The notes under the pieces were generated by a model. That model was given only the letters and a program-made list of their open reading frames with translations. It ran no database searches and was not told where the DNA came from. Shown piece after piece: positions 56,972 to 64,000 of a stretch of DNA of 64,000 nucleotides. The stretch is taken from the NCBI GenBank assembly GCA_003599485.1, contig QZKM01000027.1:1-64000 (forward strand). Direction: 5' to 3'. The stretch is from Gammaproteobacteria bacterium. GTDB taxonomy: Bacteria; Pseudomonadota; Gammaproteobacteria; SURF-13. The number at the start of each line of letters is the position of its first letter. Within the stretch, counting starts at the first letter, position 1. Made by a program: the position numbers and the translations under genes.

Positions 56972-58963
56972 TTATCCTCGCATCAGCGCTATCTCTGCGC
57001 GCTCCAGCGCGCGCGGCGCGCCGTACAGCACCAGCACGTCGCCCTCCTGCAGGCGCATGTCGAGGCTGGGCGCCACGCCGCGGATGCCACGCCGCCGCAC
57101 TGCCGTCACCATCACGCCGAACTGCTCCAGTTGCAGTTCGCGCAAGGTGCGTTCCACCGCATGATCGCGCTCGGACAGCGTCACGGTGTGCAATTGTTCG
57201 CGCGCGGCTTCCGCCTGCGCGCCCGCGCGCTCTTCGCCGGGGAAAAATCCGCGCAGCAAGCGGTAGCGGTCATTGTGTGCCTCACGGATACGGCGGAACA
57301 CCTTGGACATGGGCACGCCGAGGATGAGCAAGAGGTGCGACGACAGCATCAGGCTCGCCTCCAGCGTTTCCGGCACCACCTCGGTCGCGCCCGCCGCCTG
57401 CAGACGCTCCAGTTCCGCGTCGTCGCGCGTGCGCACCAGCACCGGCAGTTCGGGACGCAGGCGGCGCACCTGCGCCAGTATCTTGAGGCTCGCCGCCAGG
57501 TCATTAAAGCTGATAATCAATGCGCGTGCCTTGTCCAGCCCCGCCGCTTCCAGAATCGCGCGCCGCGCCGAGTCACCGTAACTCACCGGGTCGCCCGCCT
57601 CGCGCGCCTCGCGCACGCGCAGCGGGTCGAGATCGAGCGCGATGAAATCAAATCCTTCCTGTTCCAGAAAGCGCCCTATGTTCTGCCCCACGCGTCCATA
57701 GCCGCAGATGATGATGTGATTCTCCATGCCTCCGCGCGTAACGCTCACCTCTTCCTGCATCTGCGTCAGGCTGTTGCCGTAACTCAGCGCAAAAACACGC
57801 TTTGCGATCCAGCCGTTGTAACGGATCAGCAACGGCGCCAGCGCCATGCTGAGCAACACCGCGGCCAGCACGATCTGTCCCGCCTGGCCGCCGATCAGTT
57901 TGTGATCGAGCGCCAGCGACAACAGCACAAAGCCGAATTCACCCCCCTGCGCCAGCACCAGCCCGGCGCGCAGCGCCACGCCCTGCTGCGCGCCGGATAG
58001 GCGCGCGAGCAGCAGGACGAGCAGCGCCTTGAACACCACCAGCGCGCCGAGCAGCAGCACGACCCAGTGCCACAGCGCCGGCAGCGCGGCGAGATCGAGG
58101 CGCATGCCCACGGTGATGAAAAACAGGCCGAGCAGCACATCCTGGAACGGCCGGATGTCGGCCTCCACCTGGTGGCGGAATTCACTTTCGGAGAGCATCA
58201 TGCCGGCGAGAAACGCGCCCAGCGCGAGCGACAGCCCGGCCTGTTGCGTGCTCCAGGCGGCGGTGAGAATCACCAGCAGCACCGCAAGCATGAACAGCTC
58301 CGGCGACTGGCCGGCGGCGATGGCGCGAAACAGCGGACGCAGCAGCCAGTGGCCCGCGGCGAGCAGCGCCGCCGTCACCAGGATGCCCTTGATGAGCGCC
58401 ATCAGCAGCGATTGCGCCACCGCGCCCTCGATGCCGCCCGCCAAGGCCGGGATCACGATTAAAAACGGGATGACCGCCAGGTCCTGGAACAGCACCACGC
58501 CCATGGCCAGCCGTCCGTGCCGGGTGGCGAGCTCGAACTGGTCGGCAAGCTGCTTGCTCACGATGGCGGTGGACGACATGGCGAGCAAGCCGCCCACCGC
58601 GAATGCGCCCGCCGGGCTCATGCCCAGCGCCCACGCCAGCCCCGCGCCGGCCACGGTGCTGATCAGCACCTGCGCCGCCCCCAGTCCGAACACCACGCCC
58701 CTCATGCGCAGCATGCGCGCCAGGGAAAACTCCAGTCCGATGCTGAACATCAAAAACACCACGCCGAACTCGGCCAGCGCGCGCGTGTCGTCTCCGGCGT
58801 CAAAGCCCGCGATGTGCAACTGCCCCACCAGCACGCCGACGGACAAATAGCCGAGGATGGTAGGCAGGTTGAAACGCCGGAACAGCGCCACCACCAGCAC
58901 CGCCACGGCGAGCAGTATCAGTATCTGAACGAAGAGTCCTGGGACCATGACGCCATAATGCAT
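56972..58963 (-). CDS. KefB/YbaL-type monovalent cation:proton antiporter-2
   Basis: A 663-residue CPA2 antiporter. About twelve membrane helices (residues 5-385) are followed by a TrkA-N NAD-binding domain (IIICGYGRVGQNIGRFLEQEG) and a TrkA-C domain (about 580-660). Such proteins move K+ (or Na+) out in exchange for H+, gated by nucleotide or thiol conjugates. ATG 58963 is used; the MVPGLF Met at 58948 is equally possible. It diverges from ampD. Confidence 0.9.
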   Translation of the reverse strand: MHYGVMVPGLFVQILILLAVAVLVVALFRRFNLPTILGYLSVGVLVGQLHIAGFDAGDDTRALAEFGVVFLMFSIGLEFSLARMLRMRGVVFGLGAAQVLISTVAGAGLAWALGMSPAGAFAVGGLLAMSSTAIVSKQLADQFELATRHGRLAMGVVLFQDLAVIPFLIVIPALAGGIEGAVAQSLLMALIKGILVTAALLAAGHWLLRPLFRAIAAGQSPELFMLAVLLVILTAAWSTQQAGLSLALGAFLAGMMLSESEFRHQVEADIRPFQDVLLGLFFITVGMRLDLAALPALWHWVVLLLGALVVFKALLVLLLARLSGAQQGVALRAGLVLAQGGEFGFVLLSLALDHKLIGGQAGQIVLAAVLLSMALAPLLIRYNGWIAKRVFALSYGNSLTQMQEEVSVTRGGMENHIIICGYGRVGQNIGRFLEQEGFDFIALDLDPLRVREAREAGDPVSYGDSARRAILEAAGLDKARALIISFNDLAASLKILAQVRRLRPELPVLVRTRDDAELERLQAAGATEVVPETLEASLMLSSHLLLILGVPMSKVFRRIREAHNDRYRLLRGFFPGEERAGAQAEAAREQLHTVTLSERDHAVERTLRELQLEQFGVMVTAVRRRGIRGVAPSLDMRLQEGDVLVLYGAPRALERAEIALMRG

Positions 58964-58978
58964 TAAGATAGGAGGTGG

Positions 58979-59554
58979 ATGCAAAACCCTATATCTGCAG
59001 GCGCGAGGATGGAGATACAAAACGGCTGGCTCACGGGCGTGCGCCGCGTCGTCTCACCCAACCGCGACGCGCGCCCGGCGGACGCGGCGATAGACCTGCT
59101 GGTGATACACGGCATCAGCCTGCCGCCCGGCGAGTTCGGAGGCCCGCACATCGAGGCGCTGTTCACCAACACGCTCAACCCCGCCGCCCACCCTTATTTC
59201 GCCAAGGCGTGCGCGGCGCCCGTGTCGTCCCACGTGCTGATCCGGCGCGGCGGCGAGCTGATCCAGTTTGTGCCGTTTCACCAACGCGCCTGGCACGCGG
59301 GGGCATCCTGCTTCGAAAACCGCGCGCGTTGCAACGATTTCTCCATCGGCGTCGAGATGGAAGGCGCGGACGATCTGCCCTATGAGGACGCGCAATACCG
59401 GGCGCTGGCCGAGGTCGCGCGCGCCCTGATGCGCCGCTATCCCGGCATCACGCCTGAGCGTATCGTGGGCCATTCGGATATCGCGCCGGAGCGCAAGACC
59501 GACCCCGGGCCGCACTTTGACTGGCCGCGCCTGCGCGCGCTGATAGCAAGTTAA
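58979..59554 (+). CDS. ampD: 1,6-anhydro-N-acetylmuramyl-L-alanine amidase AmpD
   Basis: AmpD removes the peptide from anhydro-muropeptides in the cytoplasm during cell wall recycling and thereby controls AmpR/beta-lactamase signalling. The 191-residue product has zinc ligands in LLVIHGISLPP and HSDIAPERKTDPGPHFDW. There is no signal peptide. AGGAGG lies three bases before ATG 58979; ATG 59009 is an alternative. It is followed by ampE. Confidence 0.94.
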   Translation: MQNPISAGARMEIQNGWLTGVRRVVSPNRDARPADAAIDLLVIHGISLPPGEFGGPHIEALFTNTLNPAAHPYFAKACAAPVSSHVLIRRGGELIQFVPFHQRAWHAGASCFENRARCNDFSIGVEMEGADDLPYEDAQYRALAEVARALMRRYPGITPERIVGHSDIAPERKTDPGPHFDWPRLRALIAS

Positions 59555-59630
59555 AAAGCCCATACGGGCTTGGTGAGAACACCCGTCATCCTGTACACTT
59601 TAGCATTGTGGAATTGAAACAGGACTCCCC

Positions 59631-60512
59631 ATGAACCTGCTTGTCATCCTGTTCGCGTTAGGCGCGGACAAACTGTTCCCCGGCATCCAGGGCGCGCGGC
59701 GCTACGGCTGGCTCACGGATTTCGGCAACTGGCTGCGCGAGAACCTGCCCAACGTGAGACTGGGCGCGGGCTACGTGCTGCTCGCCATCGGCATTCCTGC
59801 GTTTGCGGTGGGCTTGGCGTATTGGCTGCTGGATCACACCCACATGCTGCTCGGCTTCGCCTTCAGCGTCGCGGTATTGCTGTATTGCCTCGGCCCCAAG
59901 AACCTGGACGACCAGATCCAGGCTTACCTGAAGGCGCGCGAGGCCGGAGAAACGGAGCGCGCGCACCAGGCCGCCACCGAGATACTGCATGAGGACATCC
60001 CGGTCACCCATTTTGAAATCTCACGCGCGGTGATCGAATCCATCCTGTTGCAGGCCAATGAACGGCTGTTCGGCACGCTGCTGTGGTTCATGCTGCTGGG
60101 GCCGCTGGGCGCGCTGCTGTACCGGCTCGCCGCCGTGCTGAAAAGCGAGACGCGCACCGAGCGCACCACCAGCGATTTCGCCCGCGCCGCGCGCCGCCTG
60201 TACGCTATCCTCAACTGGCCGGCGGCGCGCCTGGTGGCGCTCGGCTACGCCGTAATCGGCAGTTTCGTGGACGCCTTGACCGAATGGCGCCACGCCGCCG
60301 CCGAGTGGCGCGAGGACTGGGAAGAATTCAACGCCAAACTCCTGGTGGCCAGCGGCCTGGGCGCGCTGCAGATCGAAAACGGCGTCGCGCTGGAAAGCGA
60401 CATGGAGATTCACCAGATCAAAACCGCGCAGGCGCTGGTGTGGCGCTCCCTGGTCGTCTGGCTGGTGATTATCGCCCTGCTCACCCTGGCCGGCTGGTCC
60501 GGGTTCCGCTGA
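59631..60512 (+). CDS. ampE: AmpE-like inner-membrane protein
   Basis: A 293-residue membrane protein of the AmpE/CobD-like group, with about four helices (1-13, 48-66, 70-86, 140-160, and a C-terminal one). It shows NLLVILFALGADKLFPGIQ, DQIQAYLKAREAG and SILLQANERLFGTLLWFML. AmpE is encoded with AmpD and has been proposed as a sensory protein for the beta-lactamase response, but its activity is unsettled. Confidence 0.9.
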   Translation: MNLLVILFALGADKLFPGIQGARRYGWLTDFGNWLRENLPNVRLGAGYVLLAIGIPAFAVGLAYWLLDHTHMLLGFAFSVAVLLYCLGPKNLDDQIQAYLKAREAGETERAHQAATEILHEDIPVTHFEISRAVIESILLQANERLFGTLLWFMLLGPLGALLYRLAAVLKSETRTERTTSDFARAARRLYAILNWPAARLVALGYAVIGSFVDALTEWRHAAAEWREDWEEFNAKLLVASGLGALQIENGVALESDMEIHQIKTAQALVWRSLVVWLVIIALLTLAGWSGFR

Positions 60513-60547
60513 TTACGTTCGCACGCAAAAGCCTTCCTTACTGAAAA

Positions 60548-61903
60548 ATGGCTGACCCTGCTCGTTTCCACCTCGCGCCGGCGTGGAACAGCGCAAGTCT
60601 CGCCACGATCATCGAGGATGCGCTCAAGGCCGCGCGCGCGCAGGGGGCGGGGGCGGCCGAGGCCGCGGTAAGCGCCGACAGCGGACTGTCGGTCACGGTG
60701 CGCATGGGCGAGGTGGAGACCGTCGAGCACCAGCGCGACAAGGGCCTCAGCGTGACGGTGTATTTCGGCCGACGCCAGGGCTCGGCCAGCAGCACCGATT
60801 TCAGCGCCAAGGCGATACAGGACACGGTGCGCGCGGCCTGCAACATCGCGCGCTTCACCGCCGAGGATGAGTGCGCGGGCCTGGCCGACGCCGAACGGAT
60901 GGCGCGCGAGGCTCCCGATCTCGATTTGCATTACCCGTGGCCGCTCAGCGCGGAACAGGCCATCGCCCTGGCGCGCGAGGCGGAAGACGCAGGCATGGCC
61001 TGCGACAAGCGCATCACCAACTCGGAGGGCGCGAGCGTGGCGAGCCACGACGGCGTGCATGCCTATGGCAATACGCACGGTTTTCTCGGCAGCTATGCGA
61101 GCAGCCGCCACAGCGTGAGCTGCACCCTAATCGGCCAGGAAGGCGACAGCCTGCAACGCGATTACTGGTACAGCGTGGCGCGCGATCCGCGTGACCTGGA
61201 AGCGCCCGTTGCCATAGGCCGGCGCGCCGCCAGGCGCACCGTGCGCCGCCTGCATGCGCGGCGCCTGTCCACGCGCACCGCGCCGGTGCTGTTCGAGGCG
61301 CAAGCCGCCACCGGCCTGCTCGGCCATCTAGTGGGCGCGGTGCGCGGCGCGAGCCTGTATCGCAAGGCTTCGTTCCTGCTCGATCACCTCGGCAAGCAAA
61401 TCTTCCCCGCCTTTGTGCACCTGCACGAACAGCCGCACTTGAAAAAGGCCCTGGGCAGCGCGCCGTTCGACAATGAGGGTGTGGCGACGCGCGCGCGCGA
61501 CCTGGTGACGGGTGGTGTGCTGCAGGGCTATGTACTGGACAGCTACTCCGCGCGCAAGCTTGGCATGCAGACCACCGGCAACGCGGGCGGCGTGCACAAC
61601 CTGTGCATGGACCCCGGCCAGCATGATCTCCCCGGCCTGCTGCGCCTGATGGACACCGGCCTCCTGGTGACCGAGCTGCTGGGCTATGGCGTGAACATCG
61701 TCACCGGCGACTACTCGCGCGGCGCGGCGGGCTTCTGGGTGGAGCGCGGCGAGATCCAATATCCGGTGGAAGAAATCACCATCGCCGGAAACCTGCGCGA
61801 CATGTTTCTGCGCCTCAGCGCAGCGGGCGCGGACATCGAAACGCGCGGCAACATCCGCACCGGTTCGATCTTGATAGAAAGCATGACCATCGCGGGTGAA
61901 TAA
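60548..61903 (+). CDS. pmbA: Metalloprotease PmbA/TldE
   Basis: A 451-residue TldE family protein, the non-catalytic partner of the TldD protease that cleaves unfolded peptides such as microcin precursors. Blocks are GLSVTVYFGRRQGSASSTDF, TNSEGASVASHDGVHAYGNT and the C-terminal IVTGDYSRGAAGFWVERGEI. tldD is not in this window. Confidence 0.93.
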   Translation: MADPARFHLAPAWNSASLATIIEDALKAARAQGAGAAEAAVSADSGLSVTVRMGEVETVEHQRDKGLSVTVYFGRRQGSASSTDFSAKAIQDTVRAACNIARFTAEDECAGLADAERMAREAPDLDLHYPWPLSAEQAIALAREAEDAGMACDKRITNSEGASVASHDGVHAYGNTHGFLGSYASSRHSVSCTLIGQEGDSLQRDYWYSVARDPRDLEAPVAIGRRAARRTVRRLHARRLSTRTAPVLFEAQAATGLLGHLVGAVRGASLYRKASFLLDHLGKQIFPAFVHLHEQPHLKKALGSAPFDNEGVATRARDLVTGGVLQGYVLDSYSARKLGMQTTGNAGGVHNLCMDPGQHDLPGLLRLMDTGLLVTELLGYGVNIVTGDYSRGAAGFWVERGEIQYPVEEITIAGNLRDMFLRLSAAGADIETRGNIRTGSILIESMTIAGE

Positions 61904-61912
61904 TGCCCGGAT

Positions 61913-61947
61913 TTGACGTCCGAACCGGTCTCAGCGATACTTATAAT
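61913..61947 (+). promoter_or_regulatory. Probable mla promoter
   Basis: TTGACG (61913-61918), 17 bases, then GATACT (61936-61941), overlapping a consensus-like TATAAT at 61942-61947. It is 30-50 bases upstream of the mlaF ATG. Confidence 0.5.
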
Positions 61948-61973
61948 GTTTCACGCCGCCTGCAAAAACAATA

Positions 61974-62804
61974 ATGGATCAGACGCCGGTAACAGAACAG
62001 CGCGAGCCTGTGGTGCAGATCCGCGGGCTCACCTTCAGGCGCGGCGCGCGCGTGATCTTCGACAACGTTGACCTCGACATCGAGCGCGGCAGGATCACCG
62101 CCATCATGGGGCCAAGCGGCACCGGCAAGACCACCCTGCTGCGCCTGATCGGCGGCCAGTTGCGCCCGGACGCGGGCAGCATCAAAGTGTTCGGCCAGGA
62201 GGTCGGCAAGCTGTCGCGGCGCGAACTGTTTGAGTTGCGCAAGCGCATCGGCATGTTGTTTCAAAGCGGCGCGCTGCTCACCGACCTCACCGTGTTCGAC
62301 AACGTGGCCTTCCCGCTGCGCGAGCACACCGGCCTGCCCGAACGCATGATCCGCGACCTGGTGCTGATCAAGCTTGAAGCCGTCGGCCTGCGCGGAGCGC
62401 GCGGCCTCATGCCGAGCGAACTCTCCGGCGGCATGGCCCGGCGCGTGGCGCTCGCCCGCGCCATCGCGTTGGATCCGATGATGATCCTCTACGACGAACC
62501 GTTCACCGGCCAGGACCCGATCTCCATGGGCACGCTGGCGCAGTTGATTCACGCCCTGAACGGCACCTTGAGCCTCACCAGCGTCGTGGTGTCGCACGAC
62601 GTGCACGAAACCTCCCTCATAGCCGATTACATCTACGTGATGTCCGGCGGCAAGCTCATCGGAGAGGGCAGCCCGCAGACGCTCGCTCAATCGGACTCAC
62701 CCTGGGTGCGCCAGTTCATGGACGGCCTGCCCGATGGTCCGGTGCCGTTCCATTATCCGGCGCCGGCCTACGGCGACGACCTGCTGAGTAACGACGATGC
62801 TTGA
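61974..62804 (+). CDS. mlaF: Phospholipid ABC transporter ATP-binding protein MlaF
   Basis: MlaF is the ATPase of the Mla system that moves phospholipids between outer and inner membranes to keep outer-leaflet asymmetry. Walker A is [16 protein letters not shown], signature [20 protein letters not shown], Walker [14 protein letters not shown]. Length 276 fits. It overlaps mlaE by eight bases. Confidence 0.95.
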   Translation: MDQTPVTEQREPVVQIRGLTFRRGARVIFDNVDLDIERGRITAIMGPSGTGKTTLLRLIGGQLRPDAGSIKVFGQEVGKLSRRELFELRKRIGMLFQSGALLTDLTVFDNVAFPLREHTGLPERMIRDLVLIKLEAVGLRGARGLMPSELSGGMARRVALARAIALDPMMILYDEPFTGQDPISMGTLAQLIHALNGTLSLTSVVVSHDVHETSLIADYIYVMSGGKLIGEGSPQTLAQSDSPWVRQFMDGLPDGPVPFHYPAPAYGDDLLSNDDA

Positions 62805-63573
62805 CGCCGTACAAAACCTGGGCCGCTGGGCGCTCAACATCCTTGAGCGCGCCGGACGCGCCACGCTGTTTCTGATTCTGACGCTGCGCGGCCTCCCGCC
62901 CATCCTCGCGCGTCCGCTGCTGGTGATACAGCAGATGCACGCAGTGGGCGTAAGATCGCTGCTCATCATCGTGGTGTCCGGCCTGTTCGTCGGCATGGTG
63001 CTTGGCTTGCAGGGCTACAATACCCTGGTGGATTTCGGCGCCGAGCAGACGCTCGGTGTGATGGTGGCCCTGGCCCTGGTGCGCGAGCTGGGGCCGGTGA
63101 TCTCGGCGTTGCTGTTCGCCGGGCGCGCCTGCTCCGCGCTCACCGCCGAGATCGGCCTGATGAAGGCCACCGAGCAGCTCTCCGCCATGGAGATGATGGC
63201 CACCGATCCGCTTTCGCGCGTGATCGCGCCGCGCCTGCTGGCGGGCTTTCTCGCCCTGCCGCTGCTGGCCGCGATCTTCAGCGCGATAGGCGTGCTGGGC
63301 GGCTATTTCGTGGGCGTAGGCCTGCTGGGCGTGGATGACGGCGCGTTCTGGTCGCAGATGCAGGCCAAGGTGGATCCGGACGATATTTATAACGGCATCA
63401 TCAAGAGTGTGGCGTTCGGCTTCGTGACGACGTGGATCGCCGTGTTCCAGGGCTATGACGCTACCCCCACCTCGGAGGGCGTGAGCCGCGCCACCACTTA
63501 TACCGTGGTGCACGGTTCGCTCGCGGTGCTGGGGCTGGATTTTGTATTAACCTCATTCATGTTTGGAGATTGA
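62797..63573 (+). CDS. mlaE: Phospholipid ABC transporter permease MlaE
   Basis: A 258-residue MlaE-family permease with about five membrane helices and the hallmark [20 protein letters not shown]. It forms the inner-membrane channel with MlaF and MlaD. It is followed by mlaD one base after its stop. Confidence 0.95.
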   Translation: MLDAVQNLGRWALNILERAGRATLFLILTLRGLPPILARPLLVIQQMHAVGVRSLLIIVVSGLFVGMVLGLQGYNTLVDFGAEQTLGVMVALALVRELGPVISALLFAGRACSALTAEIGLMKATEQLSAMEMMATDPLSRVIAPRLLAGFLALPLLAAIFSAIGVLGGYFVGVGLLGVDDGAFWSQMQAKVDPDDIYNGIIKSVAFGFVTTWIAVFQGYDATPTSEGVSRATTYTVVHGSLAVLGLDFVLTSFMFGD

Positions 63574-63574
63574 A

Positions 63575-64000
63575 ATGATTAAAACCAAAACCGTGGAGGT
63601 CACCGTCGGCCTGTTCGTGATCCTGGGTTTCGCGGCGCTGTTTTATCTCGCCATGCAGGTAAGCAACCTGAGCGCCTTCGGCATCAGCCGCATGGACGGC
63701 TACAGCGTGACGGCGCATTTTGAAAACGTCGGCAGCCTCAAGGTGGGCGCACCAGTAACCATCGCCGGGGTGCGCGTGGGGCGCGTCACCGCCATCGGCA
63801 TAGACCACAAGACGCAGGAAGCGGCCGTGCAGCTCACCATTTCCTCCGAGCACAACGATATCCCGCTCGATACCACCGCGAGCATTCTCACCTCCGGCCT
63901 GCTGGGCGAGCAGTACGTGGGGCTGGAACCGGGCGGCGACGAAAAGGTCTTAAAGGAGGGTGATGAAATCAAGCTCACCCAGTCGGCTCTGGTGCTGGAA
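63575..64000 (+). CDS. mlaD: Phospholipid transporter substrate-binding protein MlaD (partial)
   Basis: The first 142 codons of MlaD, cut by the window end. One N-terminal membrane helix (about 8-28) anchors an MCE domain (YSVTAHFENVGSLKVGAPVT, VRVGRVTAIG). MlaD hexamers bind phospholipid in the periplasm. A weak GGAGATTGAA ribosome site overlaps the mlaE end. Confidence 0.94.
   Translation, partial: MIKTKTVEVTVGLFVILGFAALFYLAMQVSNLSAFGISRMDGYSVTAHFENVGSLKVGAPVTIAGVRVGRVTAIGIDHKTQEAAVQLTISSEHNDIPLDTTASILTSGLLGEQYVGLEPGGDEKVLKEGDEIKLTQSALVLE

Noticed and set aside
59556-59571. Possible terminator AAGCCC-atac-GGGCTT after ampD
   Set aside because: The stem is only six pairs and the T-run is on the strand opposite to ampD, so support is too weak.

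Overview
The window is 64 kb of GC-rich, tightly packed bacterial chromosome, most likely from a free-living gammaproteobacterium. The evidence is Gram-negative envelope genes (lptABC, kdsC, kdsD, mlaFED), the block argH / algZ-algR-hemC-hemD in the arrangement known from Pseudomonas and related lineages, AmpD/AmpE/AmpG, a type IV pilin behind a sigma-54 promoter, a rib-nusB-thiL-pgpA cluster, and the REP and intergenic repeat families of that class. The genus cannot be named from the sequence alone. I see no tRNA, rRNA or CRISPR array.

Layout. 1-3225 (minus): LPS export and Kdo synthesis (lptB partial, lptA, lptC, kdsC, kdsD). 3287-6813: EVE-domain protein, small membrane protein, PIN-PhoH ATPase, Bcp peroxiredoxin and a GcvR-like ACT protein. 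7025-8446: the major pilin PilA and a Phd/PIN toxin-antitoxin pair. 8463-15605: hemB, aroE, prlC, an exonuclease III, a DUF2784 protein, a nucleoside-diphosphate-sugar epimerase and a flavin reductase carrying a ferredoxin domain. 15751-20838: hemD-hemC, algR-algZ, argH. 20857-26942: DUF4124 protein, argB, algC-type phosphohexomutase, dut, coaBC, radC, rpmB-rpmG. 27059-31104: fatty-acid desaturase, pyrE, chromate transporter, an AbrB/PIN toxin-antitoxin pair.

32042-35301 is the accessory part. It has lower GC, dispersed repeats, a REP-associated tyrosine transposase (RAYT) flanked by its REP hairpins, two tiny genes that start back to back (one with a TTG start), an HNH endonuclease followed by two unrecognised genes, and what looks like a decayed toxin-antitoxin locus.

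35302-64000 returns to core genes: ampG, metX-metW, higBA, ettA, GNAT plus DUF2156 proteins, a histone-deacetylase-like hydrolase, cyclophilin, glyA-nrdR-ribD-ribE-ribBA-ribH-nusB-thiL-pgpA, a methyltransferase-like protein, nadC, a large His-rich protein of unknown function, sua5, purC, a KefB-type antiporter, ampD-ampE, pmbA and mlaF-mlaE-mlaD (partial).

The genes most worth a second look are two with no ordinary start codon where their families need one (GcvR-like and ChrA), the interleaved divergent pair near 32.36 kb, the RAYT/HNH island, several highly structured intergenic elements (15.6 kb and 42.4 kb), and the 577-residue His-rich protein with an operator-like palindrome across its promoter.
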